Positions 8,109-15,607 of a stretch of DNA of 41,302 bases are shown piece after piece (positions within the stretch are counted from its first letter, which is position 1; each line of letters opens with the position of its first letter). Below the pieces are notes generated by a model. The model was not told the origin of the DNA, ran no database searches, and was given only the letters and a program-made list of their open reading frames with translations. The position numbers and the translations under genes are program-made. The stretch comes from Pantanalinema sp. GBBB05 (GTDB lineage: Bacteria > Cyanobacteriota > Cyanobacteriia > Leptolyngbyales > Leptolyngbyaceae). The stretch spans positions 1 to 41,302 of the forward strand of contig VRZD01000050.1 of the NCBI GenBank assembly GCA_016743235.1, written 5' to 3'.

Positions 8109-8504
8109 ATGATGAACCCTGTGTTATGCCGGAATTGGTTGCAAACATTACGCTCTGTCCGCTTTAGGTCTTTACTGTGCTGCAGTGCGTTGCTTGCCAT
8201 CAGTCTGAGTCTCAGTTTTAGCGATCGCGCTCTAACTGCCGAACCCACTCCCAGTCGCAAAAACGATTTCATCAGCAATGATTCCATTGTCCGATCGACC
8301 GATCTCGGTAGCACCATAACCATCACCTGTGATGCGGTCACTCCTTTAGTGCAGCATCCTCTATGCCCGATCGGAGGAGGGGTTCGCCCCGGTGACAGTT
8401 GGTTTACTGATGAGCAACTGCAAGTAGCCAAAGAAGTTCGGCTGGTGCCCTACCAGCAAACTCCACAGCCCGAGCAACTGACTGTCATCAATGCCTCGTT
8501 TTAA
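8109..8504 (+). CDS. Secreted hypothetical protein
   Basis: A 131-aa protein with two consecutive ATGs at 8109 and 8112 and an AGGAG ribosome site about 10 bases upstream. Residues 1-40 hold a basic N-terminus and a long hydrophobic core (LLCCSALLAISLSLSF) ending near DRALTAEP, a typical Sec signal peptide. The mature part, about 91 residues, has a Cys-containing stretch (TITCDAVTPLVQHPLCPIG) in which two cysteines could form a disulfide. No enzymatic motif is visible and I do not recognise the family. The next gene is convergent. Confidence 0.7.
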   Translation: MMNPVLCRNWLQTLRSVRFRSLLCCSALLAISLSLSFSDRALTAEPTPSRKNDFISNDSIVRSTDLGSTITITCDAVTPLVQHPLCPIGGGVRPGDSWFTDEQLQVAKEVRLVPYQQTPQPEQLTVINASF

Positions 8505-8528
8505 TTTGATGGCTTTAAGTGGGCAACG

Positions 8529-9626
8529 CTAGACTGCACCAGAATTTTTGTTAAAAACCACCCAAATGGTTTTGAGGATGAGCTTGAAGTCGTACATCAG
8601 GCTCCAGTTTTCCTGATATTTCAAATCCAGCCGGACGATATCTTCAAAATCTAGCACCGACGATCGACCATTTACCTGCCACTCACCCGTCATTCCCGGT
8701 TTAATATCCAGCCGTTGCCATTGGGGAATCTCATACCGTTCCACTTCATCTGGAGTGGGTGGGCGGGTGCCAACCAGGCTCATTTCACCTTTGAGGACAT
8801 TCCAAAACTGGGGCAGTTCGTCCAAGCTCGTCTTTCGCAAAATGCGACCAACCCGAGTAATTCGGGGATCATTAGCATTCTTAAAAATCGCTCCACTCGC
8901 TTGATTTTGCACTAAATGCTTTTTCCTCTCCGCATCAGTCACCATCGAGCGAAATTTCCACATCCGAAACCGCTTGCCCATCGAAGAACAGCGAACTTGC
9001 CCAAACAGAATCGGACCTGGACTGTCCAGTTTAATCGCTACTGCAATGGGGACAAACACGATCGCAGTAATCCCTAACCCAACGATCGACCCAACAATAT
9101 CAATCAATCGCTTCGGGAGCGATTTAACGGAGGGATGGGTGACAAACGGTTGATCTGACTTGACGATATTGATTAACCGTTTAGGCATCGATCGCCCCGA
9201 TAACGGATTAGCTAACAACTGCGCCGACTTAATTGATGTCGCCGCCGCAGGTTGAGCCGTCCCTTGACTAGTCGATGGCTTGGCTGGAACGTCAGACCGT
9301 GACTCAATCACAAACATCTTATCGAGCGCTGCCAGCGAAAGTGCTGTCATCACTTGAGGTGACACATTTTGCAGAATCAGGTCTAACTGCTGCTTTTGGG
9401 TGAGTTTGCGGCTAGCAACCAGCGCTCCCATCCCACTACTGTCCATAAATTTTGTCTGCCCAAAATCCAAAATCACCAGCTTTAAGTCAGGATTATCCTG
9501 GCAAACCTGCTGAAATTGCTGTTTGAAGGTTACCGCTTGAACCACCGTAAACGCCGGAGGTAAGTGAATGCGACAAATATGCTCCGCGATCGTTACCTGA
9601 CAGGTGTTATCGTTTGACTCAGCCAC
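8529..9626 (-). CDS. STAS domain fused to a bacterial sugar transferase (undecaprenyl-phosphate hexose-1-P transferase type)
   Basis: A 365-aa two-domain protein. Residues 8-110 are a STAS domain with the switch motif KFMDSSGMGALV; Ser63/Ser64 is the position phosphorylated in anti-sigma antagonists. Residues 170-365 are a polyprenyl-phosphate sugar-phosphate transferase: a membrane re-entrant helix (about 172-200, ending DSPGP), RMWKFRSM, the catalytic-site region RKTSLDELPQ (Asp269, Glu270), SLVGTRPP and PGMTGEWQVNGRS. The enzyme would load the first sugar phosphate onto the lipid carrier for exopolysaccharide at the inner membrane, with STAS as a regulatory input. The linker holds an internal duplication: SMPKRLINIV (146-155) and SLPKRLIDIV (169-178). 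The start is GTG 9626; no in-frame ATG lies just upstream. Confidence 0.88.
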   Translation of the reverse strand: MAESNDNTCQVTIAEHICRIHLPPAFTVVQAVTFKQQFQQVCQDNPDLKLVILDFGQTKFMDSSGMGALVASRKLTQKQQLDLILQNVSPQVMTALSLAALDKMFVIESRSDVPAKPSTSQGTAQPAAATSIKSAQLLANPLSGRSMPKRLINIVKSDQPFVTHPSVKSLPKRLIDIVGSIVGLGITAIVFVPIAVAIKLDSPGPILFGQVRCSSMGKRFRMWKFRSMVTDAERKKHLVQNQASGAIFKNANDPRITRVGRILRKTSLDELPQFWNVLKGEMSLVGTRPPTPDEVERYEIPQWQRLDIKPGMTGEWQVNGRSSVLDFEDIVRLDLKYQENWSLMYDFKLILKTIWVVFNKNSGAV

Positions 9627-10130
9627 AGTATCAAGCTCGACTTCATGTAGGTGGGCTAGACAATAAACCGCAACATGCGGCTAAACCAATCATGACCTAA
9701 GTATTGTGTAGAACCAGCCAAAATATTCACCCAGGCATAATTCTGACTGAATAAATTCCACTCGTTACGTCGATCAGTTTACGCCATGATGTTACTCAGA
9801 TTTATAGGTAAATGTCACGGTTTTTACCCAAATCTAGCATGCCCTTCAGGCAAAGCTAACCTAACGATCAGGGTTCCAAATTCTCAAGGTCTCTTGGAGC
9901 CAGTCATTCTTCTATATCTCGATTTTGAGTAATTAAAGATTTAGTACAGATATATATAGTTTTGATAAAGATTCTTAGTACCGCAAATTTGGTAAGTATT
10001 TTCCCTTTCGAAGGGATAAATTATCGTACTCACTAACTCATGTTTGTGAGGATGCCACTCCTGCTAGGGTTGAATTTGGCTATCTTCATGTCTCTGAAGA
10101 TCTCTGTGTTTGGTTACGAGGAGTGCTGGT
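9627..10130. other. 504-base divergent intergenic region
   Basis: This region carries the promoters of the STAS-transferase gene and the porin gene. The middle (9930-10000) is strongly AT-rich with runs such as ATATATATAG. I find no convincing Fur box, RNA gene or coding frame. Confidence 0.5.
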
Positions 10131-11693
10131 GTGAACATACAGAATTGGTTGATTGGAGGGGTCAGCTATCTGGGAATTAGCTGTCTGGGAATAGGCTGGC
10201 ACGGAGACACAGTTGAAGCCGTTGTTCCTATGCAGTCGCCCCTCGTTGCTCAAGCGGCTGATTATGAGCCAACACCCTGTTCCGACCCCTTAATCTGCGT
10301 TGAGCCATCTGACGATGATCCAATGGCACAGATACAAAGTCTGGAATCCCTCAGCCAGGATGTCCAACCTACAGACTGGGCTTATCAAACCTTACGATCG
10401 CTGATTGAGCGGTATGGTCTACTGGTCGGCTTCCCGGATGGCAGATTTCAGGGCAATCGGGCTTTAACCCGAAACGAGTTTGCTGCCGCTGTTAGCCAAG
10501 CATTAGAGCTGTTAAGAGAACGTACAGGAGTCGATCAAGAACAGGTACAGGAAGATCTAGCAACGCTAGAACAGTTACAACAGGCCTATGGTGAGATTGC
10601 CAACGATTTGCAACAGCGAGCGACTCAACTCGATCGACAGCTGGCTCAACAGGAACATCAGCAGTTTTCTACTACTACCAAATTAACTGGTCAAACTGTG
10701 GGGGTGCTTACCGATGGAGATCAGGCAGTAGGGACGATCGTCACCCGCACTCGTCTCAACTTTCTCACCAGTTTTACAGGTCAGGATTCACTGTATACGC
10801 AACTAGAAGTTGGCAACAATGGTAACGATGCCATCGGCCAGGCGCACGATCGCCGCCAGAACCGATTAGGAACGAAGGGATTGCTGGCAGATGGCGGGGG
10901 TTTAGATTATGTGGCAGTTAACCCTCAAGCCCAAATCCGCAAACTTTACTATAGTTTTCCTGCTGGAACTAATCTCAACATGACCATAGGGGCACGGCTA
11001 TCGCCCAGAGATTTCATTGACTACAACCGCTTTGCGAATGACTCAGCCACCAATTTTGCCTCTAGTTTCTTTGCCAATAACCCGTTAATTGTCCAGAATC
11101 AGATCGATCGCCCAGGAGGCGCTGGTGCAGTATTAACCTGGTATCCCAACCAATCGCTGACTATGCGAGCTTTATATGTAACGGCGGACGCTGAAGATCC
11201 GCAACAAGGCTTATTCGCTGACAAATTTCAAGGCAGCACGGAACTGGAATATGCCTTCAATAAAAATCTGGTCGTTCGGCTGCAATATACGATAGCGAAG
11301 ATTAACGGTATCAGTATTTCGGCAGGTGGGCTGAATACGGAATGGGCTTTAAATCGCCAATTCGCTGTCTTCGGTCGGCTAGGAATTGCTGGCTATCACG
11401 GATTTAACGACAGACTCGACCGTGATCTCGACTTGACCCCTAAAACCTGGGTGATCGGGATGACGGTACGCAATTTAGTGATCCCTGGCTCTACAGTTGG
11501 TCTTGCTCTAGGTCAACCGTTTGTAACCAGCGACCTAGGAAATGCGACCCAGACTAACTTTGAGGCTTATTATAGTTTTTTAATTAATGACAATATTAGC
11601 TTTAGTCCCAGGCTAATGATCGTTACAAACCCAGACAACGATCGCTCCAGCACTATTTGGGAATGGGCAATCCGTATGGTGTATACATTTTAA
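10131..11693 (+). CDS. SLH-domain OprB-type porin (cyanobacterial iron-uptake porin family)
   Basis: A 520-aa outer-membrane protein. A GTG at 10131 is chosen as start because GAGGAG (10118-10123) is well placed before it; the frame is open seven codons further to a TTG. After an export signal, an SLH domain (VQPTDWAYQTLRSLIERYG, FPDGRF, RALTRNEFAAAV) would hold the protein to the peptidoglycan-linked polymer. A Gln-rich coiled coil follows (LEQLQQAYGEIANDLQQRA). The remaining roughly 340 residues are amphipathic beta strands of an OprB-like barrel ending in VYTF, with the terminal Phe typical of outer-membrane proteins. Members of this family take up inorganic ions including iron; the substrate is not set by sequence. 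A paralogue lies at 21479-23110. Confidence 0.9.
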   Translation: MNIQNWLIGGVSYLGISCLGIGWHGDTVEAVVPMQSPLVAQAADYEPTPCSDPLICVEPSDDDPMAQIQSLESLSQDVQPTDWAYQTLRSLIERYGLLVGFPDGRFQGNRALTRNEFAAAVSQALELLRERTGVDQEQVQEDLATLEQLQQAYGEIANDLQQRATQLDRQLAQQEHQQFSTTTKLTGQTVGVLTDGDQAVGTIVTRTRLNFLTSFTGQDSLYTQLEVGNNGNDAIGQAHDRRQNRLGTKGLLADGGGLDYVAVNPQAQIRKLYYSFPAGTNLNMTIGARLSPRDFIDYNRFANDSATNFASSFFANNPLIVQNQIDRPGGAGAVLTWYPNQSLTMRALYVTADAEDPQQGLFADKFQGSTELEYAFNKNLVVRLQYTIAKINGISISAGGLNTEWALNRQFAVFGRLGIAGYHGFNDRLDRDLDLTPKTWVIGMTVRNLVIPGSTVGLALGQPFVTSDLGNATQTNFEAYYSFLINDNISFSPRLMIVTNPDNDRSSTIWEWAIRMVYTF

Positions 11694-11720
11694 AGCTAGT
11701 TCCAGCAACCGAGAATTCTC

Positions 11721-11918
11721 TTAATTACGAACCTCTCTATTGGGGGGTTCGGGCGGGGGATCGGCAAAGTTGGTTGAAGTAAGCTCTAGATGATTAGCAT
11801 TGTTGCATTTCGACAGATCTGTCCCAAGTTTGACTTCCGCCATTCTAGGTAAGCCAGCCGCCAGAACGTTTGTTCCGCTAAACGCAATAAATATCAAAAC
11901 AAGTACAAGTTTGTTCAT
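11721..11918 (-). CDS. Small exported peptide, unknown function
   Basis: A 65-aa product with a clear signal peptide (MNKLVLVLIFIAFSGTNVLAAG, cleavage near residue 20) and a strong purine-rich ribosome site (GGAAGGGG) before ATG 11918. The mature peptide is about 45 residues, has one Cys, and ends in a Pro-rich tail (ADPPPEPPNREVRN). I do not recognise it. It faces the end of the porin gene convergently with 27 bases between stop codons. The single Cys and short mature length suggest a structural or signalling peptide rather than an enzyme. Confidence 0.65.
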   Translation of the reverse strand: MNKLVLVLIFIAFSGTNVLAAGLPRMAEVKLGTDLSKCNNANHLELTSTNFADPPPEPPNREVRN

Positions 11919-11967
11919 TGGTTTCCCCTTCCTTCCCTCTGCAATTCTGGTAGAGAAGAAATAGATT

Positions 11968-11989
11968 TAGTAGGTCCACCTACCTACTA
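11968..11989. promoter_or_regulatory. Inverted repeat upstream of the small exported peptide gene
   Basis: TAGTAGGT (11968-11975) and ACCTACTA (11982-11989) are perfect inverted arms separated by six bases. They lie about 50 bases upstream of the start at 11918, a suitable place for an operator. It could also act as a terminator for the WD40 gene transcribed toward it, but no T run follows. Confidence 0.4.
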
Positions 11990-12037
11990 TTTTACTGCTG
12001 CATCAAGCGATGTAGATCAACCAGTAGGAGGTTAACG

Positions 12038-12181
12038 ATGGTTAATGGATATTTTCACCCGGTTGCTATTTGGTCCGGAGAGTCTAAATCAAGGTCTACT
12101 GGATGGAGATTTGGAGCAGATCATTGCCTCTTTGGGGCGAAGGGCAAAATAATCTTTCAGCCAGGTACAACCACGATCTAA
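12038..12181 (+). CDS. Possible 47-codon ORF with a strong ribosome site, overlapping the WD40 gene antisense
   Basis: ATG 12038 is preceded by a perfect AGGAGG (12026-12031) at good spacing and opens 47 codons (MVNGYFHPVAIWSGESKS at its start). The second half is antisense to the 3' end of the AAA-WD40 gene. The ribosome site is the only support; the peptide resembles nothing I know and may be chance. Confidence 0.2.
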   Translation: MVNGYFHPVAIWSGESKSRSTGWRFGADHCLFGAKGKIIFQPGTTTI

Positions 12182-15100
12182 TAAGTCATCAAGTTGCTCA
12201 ATCCGCCATGTTCGTACTGTTCCATCCTTTCCAGCCGCAACGAGGTATTGTCCATCTGCACTAAAGCTAACACTATACACCAGACCTTGAAATCCGCGAA
12301 ATGACGTGATCTGTTGTCCAGCCGCCACTAACCATAATTTCACCGTACCATCCTGTTGGGCGCTTGCAATAGTCTGTCCATCTGGACTAAAGCTGACATT
12401 TAAGGTGTTACCGCCGGTATTAAATTTGTTTAACTGTTGTCCTGACAAGTTCCATAACCGCACTGTACTATCCGTTCCTACAGTAACAATCCGATTTCCG
12501 TCAGGACTAAATATGGCGTTTAAAACGCTGCCTTGATGCCCCGCAAGTTCAACGATCGGCTGCCCAGTCACATTCCATAGGTGAGCCATGCCATCGGCTC
12601 CCGCCGTAATCAACCGCGCTCCATCCGGACTAAAGTTCAGACTATAAATCGGTTTCTGACTAGCATTCCACTGAACCAATTGTTGCCCTGAAGTTGTCCA
12701 TATTCGCACAGTGCCATCGTTTCCCGTGCTGGCAATCTGGTTTTCCGTCGGGCTAAAACTGAGGTCATAGACGGCTCCTTGATGCCCAGTGACTTTGGCT
12801 AGCGATCGCCCCGTTGTATCCCACAGCCGGATTGTTCCATCTTGACCGGCTGTAGCTAGTAGTTGACCATCCCGGCTGAATTTAATGCTATTCACGCCTT
12901 GAACATGTCCTTTTAATGCAGCTAATTGACGCCCCGCTGACTGCCAGAGTCGGGCAATTCCATCTTTACCTGCCGCCGCGATCGTGTTTCCATCGGGACT
13001 AAAATTAACACTCCAAATTGGTTGCCGACTGGCATTAATCCGGACTAGTTGTTGGCGAGAAATCCCTTGTAGATTGGACAAGTTCCACAGCCGAACGGTT
13101 TTGTCCCAACTCACTGAGATTAAATGCAGGCGATCGGGCGCAAAACCAATGCTATAGACCCAACCTTGGTGACCTTTAAGTTGAGCCAACAGTTCGCCAG
13201 ATAAATCCCAGATTTTGATCATGTTATCAGCTCCAGCCGTTGCCAGAGTTTGCCCATTGGGGCTAAAGCTAACACTAAAAATCAGGTCTCGGCTGCCTTT
13301 CCACTGAGTTAATGGTTGCCCAGATAAACTCCAAATTCGCACTGTCTTATCTGCACCAGCCGTGGCTAATCGTTGACCATCGGGGCTAAAGCTGAGGCTA
13401 AAAACACCCCCTTGATGACCTTTAAACTGCACCAATTGCCGTCCCGATAAATTCCACAGCCGAGCCGTACCATCTTCGCCAACAGTAGCAATTTGTTGAC
13501 CACTGGGGCTAAACTTGGCAGCCCAAATATCCTGGTGGTGTCCACGCAATTGCCCCACTGATTTTCCCGTTAAATCCCAGATTCGGGCAATTCCATCTGC
13601 CCCTCCCGTCACCAATCGTTGCCCATTGGGACTAAAGCTGACTGACCAGACCTGTCCCTGATGGCCTTTGAATTGCGCCAGTTCTCGACCAGAGAGATCC
13701 CATAGTCGAGCCACACCATGCTCCGAGGCAGTGGCTAAATATTTACCGTTCGGGCTAAAGCTGACACTCATGGTCATCTTGGCAGTCCAATTGATCTTGA
13801 TGGGGAACTGCCTTAAAAGCTGACCAGCCATGTTCCATAACCGAACTGTGCCATCTTCTGAGATGGTAGCGATGCTTTTGCCATCCGGACTGAGGCTAAC
13901 ACTGTAAATTCGTCCCCGATGCCCAAGAAATTGATTCTGTTCATAAATCTCATCAAGGATCATCTGCAAAGTTTCCATAAAACTACTAGTAGGGTAGCTT
14001 TTGGCAAACTGCTGTAGATTATGGTTGCTTTGCCAGTCCCGTCCGGCTTTCAGCACGAACAGTAAGGTAGAAATTTCTTCTGTTTTAAATTGCCGTAAAA
14101 CCTTCCCGCTCACCTTCTCTAGTTCCAACCCTTTTTGAGCGGCTTTTGTCTCAGTTTGAGCTTCTTGGATGACAGTATTTGCCCAAACGATGATGCCGAT
14201 CGCGGCGAGCAACATCATCACCAGACCAGCAAAGCCCTTACGAATGGTGCGTTTTGCTTGCCGTTGAGCCTCAGCCAGAATTTGATTCGCTTGTTGTTGG
14301 GTTTCTAATGCGAGTTGGACTTGGCGCTTGTCCAGTTCCTGGCTAGCACGTAAATACTGGTAATCCCAATCGCTCAGACTTTTGTAAGCTGACCATTTCA
14401 ATGCATCCTGTAACGCTTGCCCCTGGAGTAACCGGGATTCATCCTGCCCCTCGGAGGCAATCCAGGCTGCAAAGGCTTCGGCATAGGGGCGGAGACCTGC
14501 CAGTTCCGCTTCTACCCAGGCAAGGTTAAAAATCGCTTGATAAATGGGATTACTGACCCGCAATAAGCCATAGCGTTCGGTAATCAATCCCGACAGCCGT
14601 AGTTCCATGTGTTCACGGCTATTGTCGATCGGGAGTTGAGAAGATTGCAGCAGATGTTGATATAGCCCGAGCAGGCGAGAGCGCTGGCTTTCGTTTCTTA
14701 ATAAGCGATCGCGGATAGTGCGCAAGTGTTCAGGCTCATCCTGGGCTTCCCAGTTATTCACAATTTTCGCGATCACCAGGTTCTGGAGCCAAGCCACTTC
14801 CGTGCCCGCTGGAATGCAGCCTGGAACTGAATGCACCAACTTACAGAGCTTCTGCGTTAAGAAGGGCTGTCCCCCCGTCCACCGAAGAATTTCCGCTAAT
14901 AGCATTTGGGGATCACCGGCTTTAGCGGCTAATCCTGCGACTAACGGTTGGGCTTCCTGGAGTTGAAAGCCAGCCAGGTGAATCGCTTGTCCAATATTGA
15001 AGGGAGTTCGGCTTTTGTCTTGAATGAGATCGGAGGGGGTCGCCACTCCTAATAGGGCAAAGGTGAGCCGTTGATAGTGGGGTTTATCAGCACGATCGTT

Positions 15101-15607
15101 ATAGCAGTCGCGAATCAGCGCGAAAAAATCATCAGTAGAGAAATTTAGGCTCAGAATACTATCGATTTCATCTACAAAAATGACGATCGCCGTGGATAGA
15201 TTTGCTAACACCACCGTTTCTAGCAACTCACTTAAGCGCTGGACAGGCGAGAGATAATCGCGCTCACGCCACCAGTTGCGTAGATTAACTGCTTCGGCAA
15301 GAGCAAAGCTATTCACTAATCCCCGGGCGATCCCGGCATACCATTGATCAGCAGTAATATTCTGACTACCAATTTTCGTCAGATCGATCGCCGCACAGGC
15401 GACCCCAGCAGCCTGCAACCGTTGCATCGTTTGTACTCGCAAGCTAGACTTCCCCATCTGTCGGGAATTGAGCACATAACAAAATGCCCCAACTTTTAGC
15501 CCCTCATACAAATCGACATCCGCCTGCCGCATCACATAAGTCGGGGCATCAACAGGTAAGCTGCCACCAACCTGATACTCATAACCACTATGAAGAGATG
15601 GATTCAT
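12089..15607 (-). CDS. AAA-like ATPase - transmembrane helix - 14 WD40 repeats
   Basis: A 1172-aa protein. Residues about 10-370 are an AAA-like ATPase with a P-loop variant (SRQMGKSS, 48-55) and Walker B (IVIFVDEID, 141-149). A helical linker (about 395-455) leads to one transmembrane helix (about 458-479), then a spacer and 14 WD40 repeats (about 562-1140), each of the type SFSPDGQ...DGTVRLW, enough for two seven-bladed propellers. The C-terminus (LDDLLDRGCTWLKDY) is a tail common after such propellers in cyanobacteria. The ATG at 15607 is chosen because it forms an ATGA overlap with the upstream stop, giving translational coupling, and because LHSGYEYQVGG begins the family domain; the frame is open 40 codons further. 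It is probably a membrane-anchored sensor or scaffold; the ligand is unknown. Confidence 0.88.
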   Translation of the reverse strand: MNPSLHSGYEYQVGGSLPVDAPTYVMRQADVDLYEGLKVGAFCYVLNSRQMGKSSLRVQTMQRLQAAGVACAAIDLTKIGSQNITADQWYAGIARGLVNSFALAEAVNLRNWWRERDYLSPVQRLSELLETVVLANLSTAIVIFVDEIDSILSLNFSTDDFFALIRDCYNDRADKPHYQRLTFALLGVATPSDLIQDKSRTPFNIGQAIHLAGFQLQEAQPLVAGLAAKAGDPQMLLAEILRWTGGQPFLTQKLCKLVHSVPGCIPAGTEVAWLQNLVIAKIVNNWEAQDEPEHLRTIRDRLLRNESQRSRLLGLYQHLLQSSQLPIDNSREHMELRLSGLITERYGLLRVSNPIYQAIFNLAWVEAELAGLRPYAEAFAAWIASEGQDESRLLQGQALQDALKWSAYKSLSDWDYQYLRASQELDKRQVQLALETQQQANQILAEAQRQAKRTIRKGFAGLVMMLLAAIGIIVWANTVIQEAQTETKAAQKGLELEKVSGKVLRQFKTEEISTLLFVLKAGRDWQSNHNLQQFAKSYPTSSFMETLQMILDEIYEQNQFLGHRGRIYSVSLSPDGKSIATISEDGTVRLWNMAGQLLRQFPIKINWTAKMTMSVSFSPNGKYLATASEHGVARLWDLSGRELAQFKGHQGQVWSVSFSPNGQRLVTGGADGIARIWDLTGKSVGQLRGHHQDIWAAKFSPSGQQIATVGEDGTARLWNLSGRQLVQFKGHQGGVFSLSFSPDGQRLATAGADKTVRIWSLSGQPLTQWKGSRDLIFSVSFSPNGQTLATAGADNMIKIWDLSGELLAQLKGHQGWVYSIGFAPDRLHLISVSWDKTVRLWNLSNLQGISRQQLVRINASRQPIWSVNFSPDGNTIAAAGKDGIARLWQSAGRQLAALKGHVQGVNSIKFSRDGQLLATAGQDGTIRLWDTTGRSLAKVTGHQGAVYDLSFSPTENQIASTGNDGTVRIWTTSGQQLVQWNASQKPIYSLNFSPDGARLITAGADGMAHLWNVTGQPIVELAGHQGSVLNAIFSPDGNRIVTVGTDSTVRLWNLSGQQLNKFNTGGNTLNVSFSPDGQTIASAQQDGTVKLWLVAAGQQITSFRGFQGLVYSVSFSADGQYLVAAGKDGTVRTWRIEQLDDLLDRGCTWLKDYFALRPKEAMICSKSPSSRP

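Noticed and set aside
11728..11751. CGAACC/GGTTCG hairpin as terminator of the first porin
   Set aside because: The stem is only 6 bp, has no T tract and lies within the coding end of the small exported peptide.
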